Position numbers and translations under genes: made by a program
Notes under the pieces: model-generated
Database searches by the model: none
What the model was told of the DNA's origin: nothing
What the model saw: only the letters and a program-made list of their open reading frames with translations
Part shown: piece by piece, positions 24,485 to 34,765 of the stretch
How positions within the stretch are numbered: position 1 is the stretch's first letter
Layout: every line of letters starts with the position of its first letter
Assembly: GCA_030830005.1 (NCBI GenBank)
Contig: JAURNV010000024.1
Coordinates: forward strand, 1-64,000
DNA: 64,000 nucleotides
Direction of reading: 5' to 3'
Source of the DNA: Flavobacteriaceae bacterium
GTDB lineage: Bacteria > Bacteroidota > Bacteroidia > Flavobacteriales > Flavobacteriaceae

Positions 24485-26506
24485 ATGTCTAAAAACGAAA
24501 AAATACCACCAAAAAAACCTGCACTAAACCCTTATTGGTTCTATGGAGCCATCGTTTTGTTCTTTTTAGGAATGTCATTTTTTGGTGGCGGTGATGGTCT
24601 TGGTGAAGATCAAAAAATAAATATTTCCAAGTTTGAGCGTTTTCTTAACGACAGTGAAGTTAGCCGAGTGGTGGTGGTAAATAAAAACCTGGCGCAGGTA
24701 ACACTTACAAAAGAAGCACTTCAAGAAACAAAACACAAAAAAGCAAAAAAAACGGATATTTTTGGCAGAAATAATGATGCTGGGCCACACTATCAATTTG
24801 AGGTTGGGAATCTGGAGCTTTTTCAGAAAAAACTTGAAGCAGCTGAAGAAAATGGTGTTGCTTTTAGCTATGAATTTAAGACTGTTGAAAATAGGTGGCT
24901 TGATGTACTCGTTGGTTTTTTACCCCTGATACTAATTATTGCCATTTGGTTATTCATTATGAGACGCATGTCTGGAGGTGGATCTGGAGGCGGTGGTGCA
25001 CAGATTTTTAATATTGGAAAATCAAAAGCCAAGCTTTTTGACGAAAAAACAGATGTTAAAATCACCTTTAAAGATGTTGCTGGATTAGAAGGTGCTAAAG
25101 AAGAAGTACAAGAGATTGTAGATTTTCTTAAAAATCCCTCAAAATACACCGTGCTTGGAGGTAAAATTCCAAAAGGGGCTTTGTTGGTAGGTCCTCCAGG
25201 AACAGGAAAAACGCTCTTAGCAAAAGCAGTTGCGGGAGAGGCAAAAGTTCCGTTTTTCTCTCTTTCGGGTTCAGATTTCGTTGAAATGTTTGTCGGTGTA
25301 GGTGCCTCTAGAGTACGTGACCTATTTAAGCAAGCTAAAGACAAATCACCCGCTATAATCTTTATTGATGAAATTGATGCTATTGGACGAGCAAGAGGAA
25401 AAAACAATATTACTGGTTCCAATGATGAAAGGGAAAATACACTTAACCAATTACTCACCGAAATGGATGGTTTTGGTACCAATACAAACGTAATTGTTAT
25501 TGCTGCGACTAACCGTGCTGATGTTCTTGACAAGGCACTAATGCGTGCGGGGCGGTTTGATCGTCAGATCTATGTGGACTTACCTGATTTAAGAGAACGT
25601 AAAGAAATTTTCAACGTACACCTAAAACCTTTAAAATCCGACCCAAAATTGGATATAGATTTTCTCGCCAAACAAACTCCTGGCTTTTCGGGAGCTGACA
25701 TTGCTAATGTTTGTAACGAATCTGCACTGATTGCTGCTCGTAAAAACAAAAAGAGAGTTGGTCGTCAAGACTTTTTAGATGCTGTTGATAGAATTGTAGG
25801 TGGGCTAGAAAAAAAGAGTAAAATCATAACCCCTGAAGAAAAGAAAACAATCGCATTTCATGAAGCTGGACATGCTACCGTAAGTTGGATGTTAGAACAT
25901 GCTTCACCTCTTGTTAAAGTAACTATTGTTCCTCGAGGACAATCGTTAGGTGCTGCATGGTACTTACCTGAAGAAAGGCAAATTGTTCGAACAGAACAAA
26001 TGTTGGACGAAATGTGTGCCACTCTAGGTGGCCGTGCAGCTGAGGAAATCATTTTTAATAAAATCTCTACTGGAGCATTAAGTGATTTGGTTAAAGTAAG
26101 CCGTCAAGCCAAAGCTATGGTTACCATATACGGGCTTAATGATAAAATTGGGAATATTACTTATTATCAAACCAATAATGACGATTACGGGTTTACAAAA
26201 CCTTATTCAGAAGACACTGCAAAACTTATTGATACTGAAATTTCAGCAATTGTTGAAAAAGAGTACAAGCGTGCCATTCAAATTCTCAAAAAGCATAAAG
26301 GCAAATTAACAGAACTCGCTGAGCATCTACTTGAAAAAGAAGTGATTTTTAAAGATGATTTGGAGCGCATTTTTGGAAAGCGCCCTTTTGAAAAAGAGGA
26401 AACAGCCGACGAAAAGAAAACTGTTATAACCAAAGCCAACACTAGAAAACGTACTGCGTCCAAACCCAAAGAAAAACAATCTGATACTCCAAAAGGTGAT
26501 AACTAA
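24485..26506 (+). CDS. ftsH: ATP-dependent zinc metalloprotease FtsH
   Basis: This 673-residue protein is the membrane AAA+ protease. It has two transmembrane helices (residues about 18-34 and 141-158) around a periplasmic domain. The AAA domain has Walker A GPPGTGKT (236-243) and Walker B IIFIDEID (291-298), and the zinc site HEAGH is at 459-463. It extracts and degrades membrane and short-lived cytosolic proteins. The C-terminal tail (about 640-673) is long, Lys-rich and likely disordered. It lies between rsfS and the LUD gene in a conserved order. Confidence 0.97.
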   Translation: MSKNEKIPPKKPALNPYWFYGAIVLFFLGMSFFGGGDGLGEDQKINISKFERFLNDSEVSRVVVVNKNLAQVTLTKEALQETKHKKAKKTDIFGRNNDAGPHYQFEVGNLELFQKKLEAAEENGVAFSYEFKTVENRWLDVLVGFLPLILIIAIWLFIMRRMSGGGSGGGGAQIFNIGKSKAKLFDEKTDVKITFKDVAGLEGAKEEVQEIVDFLKNPSKYTVLGGKIPKGALLVGPPGTGKTLLAKAVAGEAKVPFFSLSGSDFVEMFVGVGASRVRDLFKQAKDKSPAIIFIDEIDAIGRARGKNNITGSNDERENTLNQLLTEMDGFGTNTNVIVIAATNRADVLDKALMRAGRFDRQIYVDLPDLRERKEIFNVHLKPLKSDPKLDIDFLAKQTPGFSGADIANVCNESALIAARKNKKRVGRQDFLDAVDRIVGGLEKKSKIITPEEKKTIAFHEAGHATVSWMLEHASPLVKVTIVPRGQSLGAAWYLPEERQIVRTEQMLDEMCATLGGRAAEEIIFNKISTGALSDLVKVSRQAKAMVTIYGLNDKIGNITYYQTNNDDYGFTKPYSEDTAKLIDTEISAIVEKEYKRAIQILKKHKGKLTELAEHLLEKEVIFKDDLERIFGKRPFEKEETADEKKTVITKANTRKRTASKPKEKQSDTPKGDN

Positions 26507-26518
26507 CGTAGGTTTTGT

Positions 26519-26526
26519 TACCTTTG
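26519..26526 (+). promoter_or_regulatory. -7 element for the LUD-cdsA-psd genes
   Basis: TACCTTTG is an exact TAnnTTTG match, 17 bp before the GTG start of the LUD gene and 12 bp after the ftsH stop. It suggests that LUD-cdsA-psd can be transcribed separately from ftsH. No clear -33 TTG is present. Confidence 0.4.
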
Positions 26527-26543
26527 TGTAACAAGCTTATTAC

Positions 26544-27152
26544 GTGAGTAAATTCTGGTCAAAATTATTCGGAAACAAGAACGTCTCTAAAGATAAGGAA
26601 GCAGAGGAGCGTGGTCCCCATATGCCACACAAAGAGGTTCCTATTGAGCAAACTTTTGCTGAAAAATTTACTAAGCTTGGAGGAAAATTTGTTTACTGCG
26701 AACAACTTGATGATGCTAAGCAAGCCTTCAAAGACATCATTGAAGAATACCCCTCTGAGGTTAGAGAGCTGTTATGTTTAGATTCAGAAATACCAAAAAA
26801 ACTTGACGCTGGAATTACACTAACAAAAACCAATCTTAATGCTAAGATTATGTTGTGTAGCTGTGAGTCGTTAGTTGCTTATGATGGAAGTGTTGTGGTT
26901 TGCGAGCGTCAATTAGGTTCAAACAAACTTTCTGACCTCCCAGAAACAGTAATAATATTAGCAGGAACGCGACAGTTTTCAAAGACGGTTTCGGATGCCT
27001 TAAAATACATCAAGAATCGCTATGTAGAGAGTATTCCCCTTAATATAACCTCAATTAAACAGTTTAAAACCGAAGTATTTACTGAAGACAACTACATGAA
27101 TTATGGAAGTGGCGTAAAAGAAGTGTACTTATTATTACTTGAGGATTTCTAA
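26544..27152 (+). CDS. LUD-domain protein
   Basis: This 202-residue protein starts at GTG and belongs to the LutC-like LUD (DUF162) group. Its recognisable core includes TLTKTNLNAKIMLCSCESLVAYDGSVVV and the GTRQFSKTVSDALKYI segment. LutC proteins act with LutA and LutB in lactate oxidation, but neither is in this window. This single-gene version sits between ftsH and cdsA in Flavobacteriaceae generally, so its function is probably not lactate use and is unknown. Its stop overlaps the cdsA start by 1 bp. Confidence 0.8.
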   Translation: MSKFWSKLFGNKNVSKDKEAEERGPHMPHKEVPIEQTFAEKFTKLGGKFVYCEQLDDAKQAFKDIIEEYPSEVRELLCLDSEIPKKLDAGITLTKTNLNAKIMLCSCESLVAYDGSVVVCERQLGSNKLSDLPETVIILAGTRQFSKTVSDALKYIKNRYVESIPLNITSIKQFKTEVFTEDNYMNYGSGVKEVYLLLLEDF

Positions 27153-27931
27153 TGAGTGTTTTAACTCGCGTACTAACCTCTTTTTTTTATGTTGGGATAC
27201 TCTTAGGTAGCCTTTACCTAAACCCTATTTTTTTTGGTATCGTAATTTGCACCATGGCTACCATCACAATTTATGAGGCTCAACAAATGGCTCATCAGCA
27301 TATACCCATAACCTATTTGTTTTTTCCACTCATTTTTCTTGTTTCAAATTATAATAAACTTGGTAATTTACTAATCCTAATTTTAGGTGTCCTTGGGGTT
27401 GTTCTTTCGGTTTATTATTTCGTGAACAACAAACGCACAAAAATGAACAGCACCTTTGTTACCCTTTTAGGGTTCTTTGGTATAGCTATTCCAATGGCAT
27501 TATTGACATCCTTAGGAATAAAAAACCCGGAATTGGTTGCTTTTATGTTTGGAATAATTTGGTTAAATGATAGCGGTGCTTACTTTGTTGGTTCAATGAT
27601 TGGAAAAAGACCTCTTGCGCCATATATCTCACCAAATAAAACCGTTGAAGGATTTGTGGGTGGCCTGCTCATTTCCGTGGTCGTAATGCTCTTCATAGGC
27701 AATCATTTGGCTTTACTTGAATCAAACACCATAATACCAATAATATTTGTTATTGCTTTAACCAGCAGCATCGGAGATTTGGTGCAATCAAAAATAAAAA
27801 GACAATGTGGTGTCAAAAACAGTGGGAAAATTTTACCCGGTCACGGAGGGATGTATGACCGAATTGATAGTACACTATTAGCAGTTCCGGTGTTTTCACT
27901 TTTGTTATTTTTAATTGGATATGTTTCATAA
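27152..27931 (+). CDS. cdsA: Phosphatidate cytidylyltransferase
   Basis: This 259-residue integral membrane enzyme makes CDP-diacylglycerol from phosphatidate and CTP. It has about seven or eight transmembrane helices. The C-terminal signature is recognisable as SSIGDLVQSKIKRQCGVKNSGKILPGHGGMYDRIDS (residues about 208-243), with the Mg2+-binding acidic residues. The product feeds phosphatidylserine and then phosphatidylethanolamine synthesis; the next gene, psd, overlaps its end, linking two steps of the pathway. Confidence 0.95.
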   Translation: MSVLTRVLTSFFYVGILLGSLYLNPIFFGIVICTMATITIYEAQQMAHQHIPITYLFFPLIFLVSNYNKLGNLLILILGVLGVVLSVYYFVNNKRTKMNSTFVTLLGFFGIAIPMALLTSLGIKNPELVAFMFGIIWLNDSGAYFVGSMIGKRPLAPYISPNKTVEGFVGGLLISVVVMLFIGNHLALLESNTIIPIIFVIALTSSIGDLVQSKIKRQCGVKNSGKILPGHGGMYDRIDSTLLAVPVFSLLLFLIGYVS

Positions 27932-28580
27932 AGAAGGTTTTACCATCATAATTGTAAGTTTCTTGCTCCTTGCAGTGGCTGCCATAATTGTAGATTATTT
28001 TATTGCGATAAAATGGCTTAAAACGCTTTTACAAGTGTTCCTTTTTGTAATGCTAATTCTTGTACTGCAATTTTTCAGAAACCCCAACCGTCCGCCATTA
28101 GGGCTTACAGATGCAATTATTGCACCCGTTGACGGTAAAGTAGTTATTATTGAAGAAGTTGAAGAGCCTGAATATTTTAAAGGAAAACGGTTGCAGGTAT
28201 CAATATTTATGTCACCCATAAACGTGCATGTAACACGCTATCCTGTTTCGGGAGAAGTTGTATTTAGTAAATATCATCCAGGAAAATATCTTGTTGCATG
28301 GCATCCAAAATCTTCTACTCTTAATGAGCGAACTACAATTGTTGTTAAAAATCAACTGTTCGGAGATATACTATACCGGCAAATCGCTGGTGCACTAGCC
28401 CGGCGTATCGTTAATTACGCTAAAAAAGGGGATCAAGTTACGCAAGGCACAGATGCTGGATTTATTAAATTCGGGTCTAGAGTTGATGTTTTTTTGCCTC
28501 CTAACACGCCTATTAATGTAGAAATAGGACAAAAAGTAAAAGGGGGCATAACACTAATTACTGCAAAGACAGCAGACTAA
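27921..28580 (+). CDS. psd: Phosphatidylserine decarboxylase (short form)
   Basis: This protein of about 219 residues converts phosphatidylserine to phosphatidylethanolamine and forms its pyruvoyl cofactor by self-cleavage. The cleavage site is Gly185-Ser186 in FIKFGSRVDV, near the C-terminus as in the short Psd group. Two N-terminal hydrophobic segments (about 9-30 and 34-51) anchor it. The start ATG 27921 (MFHKEGF) overlaps cdsA by 11 bp. Its stop codon shares 4 bp (CTAA) with the stop of convergent valS. Confidence 0.93.
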   Translation: MFHKEGFTIIIVSFLLLAVAAIIVDYFIAIKWLKTLLQVFLFVMLILVLQFFRNPNRPPLGLTDAIIAPVDGKVVIIEEVEEPEYFKGKRLQVSIFMSPINVHVTRYPVSGEVVFSKYHPGKYLVAWHPKSSTLNERTTIVVKNQLFGDILYRQIAGALARRIVNYAKKGDQVTQGTDAGFIKFGSRVDVFLPPNTPINVEIGQKVKGGITLITAKTAD

Positions 28581-31195
28581 AGCGACTCCAATCTGGTTCT
28601 TAGTGTTGCTATTTTTTCTTTAGCATCACTGGCTTTTTTTCGTTCTAATGCAACAACTTCTTCTGGTGCATTGGAAACAAAACGATCATTAGAAAGTTTT
28701 TTCTCTACCGATTTTAAAAAACCTTCTTGGTAAGCAAGTTCTTCTTCCATTTTTAAGCGCTCGTCAGCTAAGTTCGATGTTGCAATAGGAACAAAATATT
28801 CGTGAGCGTCTACCCTAAAAGAAAGCGATTGTTCTGGAGCATTATCCGTTTGAATCCAAGTCTCTACATGTGCTAATTTTGAAACAATTAAACGTAAAGA
28901 AACTTCATCTTTAACGGTCTCTATCAAATGGAGAGGCTCTTTGAAAGCGATATTTTGATTTTTGCGAATAGTTCGCAACTGAGCAATCAATTCTGAAGAG
29001 TGCTCAAACCGTGCTAAAACACTACTGTCAACACTTTTTTGTGTTGGCCAAGACGAAACGATTAAGGCCTCATCTTTAGTGCGTGCATTAAGTGCATGCC
29101 ATAATTCTTCTGACAAAAAAGGCATAAACGGATGCAATAATCGCAAGTTATTTTCAAATAAGACACAAACCTTTTCATAGGTTTTTGCATCAATGCCCTT
29201 ACCATATGCAGGCTTTACAATTTCCAATAACCAAGAGCAGAAATCATCCCAAATAAGCTTGTAGGTTGCCATAAGCGCATCTGAAATTCGGTACTTACTA
29301 AAGTAGTTGTCAATTGTAGTGAGGATTTGTTGAAATTTTGAGGTGTACCAATCTAGACCAAGTGCAGAAGTTTCGCACGGCGGTAAGGTTTCATCAATTT
29401 CCCAGCTTTGAAGGAGTCGGAAAGCATTCCATATTTTGTTTGCGAAATTTTTTCCTTGTTGGCATAAATTTTCATCAAACAATAAATCGTTTCCAGCGGC
29501 TGCACTAAGTAATAACCCTACTCTTACACCATCTGCGCCATAAGTATCCATCAACTTTATTGCATCAGGAGAATTTCCAAGTTGTTTTGACATTTTCCTT
29601 CCTTGACTGTCACGCACTAACCCTGTCAAATATACATGTGAGAAAGGCTTTTCATTGCGAAGTGCATAACCAGACATTATCATTCGTGCTACCCAAAAGA
29701 ATAAAATATCGGGGCCCGTGACCAATTCTTGTGTGGGGTAGTAATACGATATTTCTTTGTTATTGGGGTCTAGCACTCCGTTGAATACCGAAATAGGCCA
29801 TAACCACGATGAAAACCAAGTATCTAACACGTCCTGATCTTGACTTAAATCTTGTAAGGTGAGAGATTTGTTTCCAGATGAAGAAATCGCTTTTTCAAGT
29901 GCCTGCTCCTTAGAAGTTGCAACCACCAAATTTTCGTTGTTCTTGCCGTAGTAGTAGGCTGGGATTTGGTGACCCCACCATAATTGACGTGAGATATTCC
30001 AGTCACGGATATTATTCATCCAATGGCGGTACGTATTAATAAATTTTTGAGGCACCAATTGCACATCGCTATTTTCAACAGCATCTATTGCTGGCTTTGC
30101 TAGCGATTCCATTTTCAAAAACCACTGATCAGATAGACGTGGCTCAACCACAGCCTTAGTACGTTCAGAAGTGCCTACCTTATGCATATGTGAAGTAACT
30201 TTTACCAAGTAGCCCTTAGCTTCCAATTCCTTGACTAGAACCTTTCGAACAGCAAACCTATCCTGTCCTTCATAGTGTAATCCTTCTTGATTAAGTGTGC
30301 CGTCAGGATTAAAAACATCAATGAATTCAAGTTGATGTTTATCTCCTAAAACTTTATCATTTTCGTCGTGGGCAGGAGTTACTTTTAGGCAGCCTGTCCC
30401 CATCTCTATACTTACATAGCTATCTTTTATTATTGGCACTACTCTATTAACAAGGGGTACGATAACCTTCTTGCCGTGAAATGCGAAATAACGTTCATCA
30501 TCGGGGTGAATGGCTACAGCTGTATCACCAAAAAGGGTCTCAGGACGAGTTGTTGCAACAACAATCTGCTCATCGGTTCCCTCAATGGCATAGGCGATGT
30601 GGTATAAATTTCCTTGCTTTTCTTCATAAATTACCTCTTCATCAGAAAGTGTGGTTTGTGCTTCGGGGTCCCAATGCACCATACGGTATCCACGATAAAT
30701 AAGTCCTTGTTCGTATAAGTCCACAAAAACCTTAATTACTGATGCGGACATATCGTCATCAAGTGTGAATTTAGTGCGTTCCCAATCGCAAGAACAACCT
30801 AGCTTTTTTAATTGCTCCAAGATTATTCCCCCGTGTTCATCAGTCCAATCCCAGGCATGTTTCAAAAAAGCTTCACGTCCAATATCACTTTTATCTACAC
30901 CCGCTTTTTTAAGTTTGCTGACAACTTTCGCTTCTGTGGCTATTGAAGCGTGGTCGGTTCCGGGGACCCAACAAGCATTATAACCAAGCATACGTGCACG
31001 ACGAATTAGAACATCTTGCAACGTGTTATTCATTAAGTGTCCCATATGTAATACCCCTGTCACATTTGGCGGGGGAATTACAATACTGTAAGGCTTACGG
31101 GAATCAGGTATTGAACGAAAAAAATTGTTCTCTAGCCAATAGTCATACCATTTTTGTTCTACAGAGGAAGGGTTAAACTTGTGCGGAATGGTCAT
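28577..31195 (-). CDS. valS: Valine--tRNA ligase
   Basis: This 872-residue class I aminoacyl-tRNA synthetase has the HIGH-type motif HMGH at 50-53 and the KMSKS-type motif KMSKQ in the GRKMSKQLGNSPD segment. It has an editing (CP1) insertion containing TTRPETLFGDTAVAIHP, and a C-terminal coiled-coil arm (about 800-872) typical of ValRS. Length is normal. A minus-strand TACATTTG -7 element at 31222-31215 lies about 20 bp upstream of its ATG. It is a single gene, convergent with psd and divergent from the DUF1573 gene. Confidence 0.97.
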   Translation of the reverse strand: MTIPHKFNPSSVEQKWYDYWLENNFFRSIPDSRKPYSIVIPPPNVTGVLHMGHLMNNTLQDVLIRRARMLGYNACWVPGTDHASIATEAKVVSKLKKAGVDKSDIGREAFLKHAWDWTDEHGGIILEQLKKLGCSCDWERTKFTLDDDMSASVIKVFVDLYEQGLIYRGYRMVHWDPEAQTTLSDEEVIYEEKQGNLYHIAYAIEGTDEQIVVATTRPETLFGDTAVAIHPDDERYFAFHGKKVIVPLVNRVVPIIKDSYVSIEMGTGCLKVTPAHDENDKVLGDKHQLEFIDVFNPDGTLNQEGLHYEGQDRFAVRKVLVKELEAKGYLVKVTSHMHKVGTSERTKAVVEPRLSDQWFLKMESLAKPAIDAVENSDVQLVPQKFINTYRHWMNNIRDWNISRQLWWGHQIPAYYYGKNNENLVVATSKEQALEKAISSSGNKSLTLQDLSQDQDVLDTWFSSWLWPISVFNGVLDPNNKEISYYYPTQELVTGPDILFFWVARMIMSGYALRNEKPFSHVYLTGLVRDSQGRKMSKQLGNSPDAIKLMDTYGADGVRVGLLLSAAAGNDLLFDENLCQQGKNFANKIWNAFRLLQSWEIDETLPPCETSALGLDWYTSKFQQILTTIDNYFSKYRISDALMATYKLIWDDFCSWLLEIVKPAYGKGIDAKTYEKVCVLFENNLRLLHPFMPFLSEELWHALNARTKDEALIVSSWPTQKSVDSSVLARFEHSSELIAQLRTIRKNQNIAFKEPLHLIETVKDEVSLRLIVSKLAHVETWIQTDNAPEQSLSFRVDAHEYFVPIATSNLADERLKMEEELAYQEGFLKSVEKKLSNDRFVSNAPEEVVALERKKASDAKEKIATLRTRLESL

Positions 31196-31304
31196 GAACT
31201 ATGTTTATTATCGGCAAATGTAGGCATAGGGAGGTGAAATTGAAAGCCCAAATTTTGTCTTATGCTTAAGAATTTTGTACTTTAGTAAAACCAAATTATA
31301 AATC

Positions 31305-31688
31305 ATGAAAAGAATTTTTATTTCTGCTTTGTTCTTGAGCTTAGGTTTTTTTTCTGTTGCACAAGACATTCCAACAATTACTTTTGATTCTTTAGTCATC
31401 GATTATGGCATCATTACCAAAGGAGATAATGGTGTTCGTCAATTTACATTTACTAATACAGGAACTGCCGATTTGGAGATTACACAGGTACGTTCTTCTT
31501 GCGGTTGTACCATTCCAAAAAAGCCATCTCAGCCCATTGCTCCTGGAGCATCAGACGTTATTGAAGTTAAATACGATACTGAGCGTGTAGGACCTATTCG
31601 CAAAACCATTACGGTGGCCTCAAATGCATCTAATGGAATGATTGCCTTAAAAATTAAAGGAGAAGTCCAAGAAGCCGAAGAAAATTAG
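31305..31688 (+). CDS. DUF1573 secreted protein
   Basis: This 127-residue protein has a signal peptide (residues 1-19, ending SVAQ) followed by a DUF1573 domain, an Ig-like beta-sandwich. Features include the YGIITKGDNGVRQFTFTNTG core and the paired cysteines of SSCGCTIP that mark the family. DUF1573 proteins are abundant in Bacteroidota and have no established role; a periplasmic structural or metal-related function is speculative. It appears to stand alone between valS and the aminotransferase gene. Confidence 0.9.
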   Translation: MKRIFISALFLSLGFFSVAQDIPTITFDSLVIDYGIITKGDNGVRQFTFTNTGTADLEITQVRSSCGCTIPKKPSQPIAPGASDVIEVKYDTERVGPIRKTITVASNASNGMIALKIKGEVQEAEEN

Positions 31689-31759
31689 CGGTTAGCTTCT
31701 ATTATTTTATCCTATAACACTTTTATTTTTTTGCATCTTTGCAGGCAAAACATTTTACA

Positions 31760-32962
31760 ATGCCCAGCATTTCGCGTAAAGGAGCAAATTTACCCACTTC
31801 GCCAATTCGAAAACTTGCTAATCAAGCTGTATTAGCAAAAAAAAGAGGCATAGAAGTTTATCATTTAAACATTGGACAACCTGATCTACCTAGTCCTGAG
31901 AGTGCTTTAAAGGCAATTGCTTCGTATGATGAAAAAATCATTGCTTACGGTCCTTCAGAAGGATCACGCTCTTTTCGTGAGAAGCTAGTCAATTATTACA
32001 AGCAACATCAAATTTCTTTAACCCCAGAAGATATTTTGGTGACCACTGGGGCAAGTGAGGCCATTATTATGGCATTAGATTGTATAACCAATGAAGGAGA
32101 TGAACTTATTATTCCCGAACCTTTTTATGCTAACTACGAAACTTTTGCAGCTGCATGTGGGGTAAAAGTAATAGGGATTCCTTCTACATTTGAAAGTCAA
32201 TTTGCACTCCCATCAGTAGAGAATATAGAAGCTGCTATTTCTGACAAAACTCGTGCACTGTTTGTTTGCAATCCCAATAATCCGTCGGGATACGTATATA
32301 CTAAGGAAGAACTTGAAGCACTCGCACAACTGGCATTAAAGCACGATATCTTTTTTATTGTTGATGAGGTATATCGAGAATTTATTTATGACGGCAACAC
32401 ACACACTTCCGTTTTACAACTTGAAGGAATTGATCAACATGCTATTTTAATAGACTCAATGTCCAAACGTTACAGCATGTGTGGTGCCCGAATTGGATGT
32501 TTAATAACAAAAAATAAAGAGGTCATTCAGGCTGCATTAAAATTTGCCCAATCACGTCTATGCCCGCCAACTCTTGCGTTATATGCTTGTGAAGCTGCCC
32601 TAGATGAACCTCAACAATATTTGAATAACGCTATAGCAGAATACCAACTTCGAAGGCAAACTGCCATTTCCTGTTTAAATGCAATTGAAGGGATAGAAGT
32701 AGCAATCCCAAAAGGAGCGTTTTACTGTTTGGTTCGTCTTCCTGTTGCTGATAGTGACCACTTTGCAAAGTGGTTGTTAGAGTCATTTGAAAATGAAGGA
32801 GAGACACTTATGGTAGCTCCAGCAAATGGCTTTTTTTCAGGTGACACAACAGGAAAAGACATGATTCGTATTGCATTTGTACTAACATCGAAAAAGCTGA
32901 AGCGAGCTATTAAACTACTTGAATTAGGTTTAATTTCCTACCTGAAAAATTATGGAAACTAA
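31760..32962 (+). CDS. PLP-dependent aminotransferase, class I/II
   Basis: This protein of about 400 residues is a fold-type I aminotransferase in the aspartate aminotransferase superfamily. The start ATG 31760 (MPSISRKGANLPTSPIRKL) matches relatives; seven residues upstream in frame are not part of the family. The PLP lysine is in DSMSKRYSMCGARIG, the cofactor Asn in FVCNPNNPSGYVYT, and Asp/Tyr in FIVDEVYREF. The substrate may be aspartate or an aromatic amino acid and cannot be fixed from motifs. It overlaps murB by 11 bp. Confidence 0.92.
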   Translation: MPSISRKGANLPTSPIRKLANQAVLAKKRGIEVYHLNIGQPDLPSPESALKAIASYDEKIIAYGPSEGSRSFREKLVNYYKQHQISLTPEDILVTTGASEAIIMALDCITNEGDELIIPEPFYANYETFAAACGVKVIGIPSTFESQFALPSVENIEAAISDKTRALFVCNPNNPSGYVYTKEELEALAQLALKHDIFFIVDEVYREFIYDGNTHTSVLQLEGIDQHAILIDSMSKRYSMCGARIGCLITKNKEVIQAALKFAQSRLCPPTLALYACEAALDEPQQYLNNAIAEYQLRRQTAISCLNAIEGIEVAIPKGAFYCLVRLPVADSDHFAKWLLESFENEGETLMVAPANGFFSGDTTGKDMIRIAFVLTSKKLKRAIKLLELGLISYLKNYGN

Positions 32963-33968
32963 AAAACAGGTTTCATTAAAGCAATACAATACTTTTGGCA
33001 TAGCTGCTACAACCCCTCTTTTTGTTAAGGTTACCTCAAGCTTAGTTCTACAAGAGGTGCTTAAAGATGTTCGCTTCAAGGATTCATTCATTTTAGGTGG
33101 CGGAAGTAATGTGCTGTTTTTGAAAGATTTATCGCTACCAGTGATAAAAATAGCTATTCCAGGAATAAAAATTATTGAAGAAAATGAAGACGTTGCAATC
33201 GTATCTGCAGGTGCAGGCGTAGTTTGGCATGATTTGGTAATGTGGTGTATTGCCAATAACTTGGGCGGCATAGAGAATCTAAGTCTTATCCCTGGCTTGG
33301 TAGGTGCAGCCCCTATTCAAAATATAGGAGCTTACGGAGTTGAACTTAGTGATGTGTTTCATAATGCTATTGGAATTGGGCGTGAAAAAGGAGGCTCTAG
33401 GATATTCTATTTAGAAGATTGTGAGTTTGGGTACAGAGACTCTATTTTTAAAAATGAGCTTAAAGATTCGTACATAATAACAACCTTACGCTTATCGTTG
33501 ACAAAGAAAAATCATCGGTTAAATATTGATTATGGTGCTTTAAGCCAAACTTTAGAAGAGATGGGAGTTCACTCGCCTACAATTAGCGATATAGCCAAAG
33601 CCGTCACACGAATTCGAAGCCAAAAACTTCCTAACCCAGAATTGCTAGGGAACGCGGGTAGTTTTTTTAAGAATCCTATTGTTAGCAACCAAAAAATAAA
33701 AACAATACAAAATAAATTCCCTGGAGTGCCAACATACCCCATTGATGGTAATTATTCTAAAATTGCTGCAGGGTGGCTTATTGAGCAAGCAGGATTTAAG
33801 GGGCAACAACATGGAAATGTAGGAATGCACAAGGAGCAAGCCTTAGTGTTAGTAAATTATGGTAATGCCTCGGGGAGTGAACTTTGGAATCACGCCCAAC
33901 GTGTTATAGCGGGGGTTAAACAGCTATTTGACCTGACGTTAGAACCTGAAGTAAATCTTATCAATTAA
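32952..33968 (+). CDS. murB: UDP-N-acetylenolpyruvoylglucosamine reductase
   Basis: This 338-residue FAD enzyme reduces UDP-GlcNAc-enolpyruvate to UDP-MurNAc in peptidoglycan synthesis. The N-terminal FAD domain shows QYNTFGIAA and ILGGGSNVLFLKDL. The NLSLIPGLVGAAPIQNIGAYG block and the GNAGSFFKNP motif with the proton-donating Ser are intact. It is a type I MurB by length (with the extra C-terminal region). The start overlaps the aminotransferase gene by 11 bp, indicating co-transcription. Confidence 0.96.
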   Translation: METKKQVSLKQYNTFGIAATTPLFVKVTSSLVLQEVLKDVRFKDSFILGGGSNVLFLKDLSLPVIKIAIPGIKIIEENEDVAIVSAGAGVVWHDLVMWCIANNLGGIENLSLIPGLVGAAPIQNIGAYGVELSDVFHNAIGIGREKGGSRIFYLEDCEFGYRDSIFKNELKDSYIITTLRLSLTKKNHRLNIDYGALSQTLEEMGVHSPTISDIAKAVTRIRSQKLPNPELLGNAGSFFKNPIVSNQKIKTIQNKFPGVPTYPIDGNYSKIAAGWLIEQAGFKGQQHGNVGMHKEQALVLVNYGNASGSELWNHAQRVIAGVKQLFDLTLEPEVNLIN

Positions 33969-33988
33969 ATTTTAGCTATTTTTAAACC

Positions 33989-34198
33989 ATGGATCTTTTT
34001 TTAATCACCTTTATTTTAGTGTCGCTTGCTTTTGCTGGAATTGCCATAAAAATATGGGCTAAAAAAGGAGGAGAGTTTTCTGGTACTTGTGCAAGTCAAA
34101 GTCCATTTCTAAATAAAGAAGGTGAACCTTGCAGTCTTTGTGGAAAAGTCCCAAGTCAACAAACCGATTGTGACCTCCCGAAACCCGAACATAATTAA
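33989..34198 (+). CDS. Small membrane-anchored Cys-containing protein
   Basis: This 69-residue protein is not from a family I can name with function. It has one N-terminal transmembrane helix (residues about 3-22) and a short soluble tail with four cysteines (CASQ, CSLCGK, TDCD) that could form a small metal site. Similar short proteins annotated only as membrane or secreted protein occur in Flavobacteriaceae. It is 20 bp after murB and 5 bp before the sigma factor gene, so all are probably in one transcript. Confidence 0.7.
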   Translation: MDLFLITFILVSLAFAGIAIKIWAKKGGEFSGTCASQSPFLNKEGEPCSLCGKVPSQQTDCDLPKPEHN

Positions 34199-34203
34199 AT
34201 ACC

Positions 34204-34764
34204 GTGGCAGCGGTGAATACACTTCGTGAAAAAATATTATTGGCTCAAAAAGGTGACCAACATGCCTTTCGTCATTTATTAGAATTCTATTGGAATGATG
34301 TGTATGGTTTTATGTTGCAGCGTACCCAAAATGAAAATGAAGCCGAAGACCTAACCGTCCGTTGTTTTGGTAAAGCTTTTGAAAAAATAACCACCTACAA
34401 TCCAGATTTCGGATTCAAAACTTGGCTCACCACAATTGCAAAAAACTTACACATTGATCAAATCAGAAAAGAAACAATTTCTGCAGTAACAACAGAAACT
34501 AGCCAAGAAATTGCACAAAACATTGCTGACAGCTCACCCCACCCCGAAGATGACTTGATTCGCAAACAACGCCTTGAAACATTACTCAGTAACATAAAAA
34601 CGCTCAAACCCCACTATCGAGACGTCATTCAACTTAAGTATTTACACGAGCTTACCATAAAACAAATGGCAAAAGAGCTCCACACAAATGAGAGCACTGT
34701 AAAAGTTAAACTCATGCGCGCAAGAAAACTATTAGCTGAAATTTTAGCCAACCAAGACACTTAA
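34204..34764 (+). CDS. RNA polymerase sigma factor, sigma-70 (ECF-like)
   Basis: This 186-residue protein has sigma region 2 (residues about 25-95: FYWNDVYGFMLQRTQNENEAEDLTVRCFGKAFEKI, then FKTWLTTIAKNLHIDQIRKE) and region 4 (about 128-182: LKPHYRDVIQLKYLHELTIKQMAKELHTNESTVKVKLMRARKLL). No region 1 or 3 is present, as in ECF sigma factors. It starts at GTG; a second GTG at 34213 is possible. No anti-sigma gene is adjacent. Its stop is 1 bp from the start of the NRAMP-like gene, so the two are likely co-expressed. Confidence 0.9.
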   Translation: MAAVNTLREKILLAQKGDQHAFRHLLEFYWNDVYGFMLQRTQNENEAEDLTVRCFGKAFEKITTYNPDFGFKTWLTTIAKNLHIDQIRKETISAVTTETSQEIAQNIADSSPHPEDDLIRKQRLETLLSNIKTLKPHYRDVIQLKYLHELTIKQMAKELHTNESTVKVKLMRARKLLAEILANQDT

Positions 34765-34765
34765 T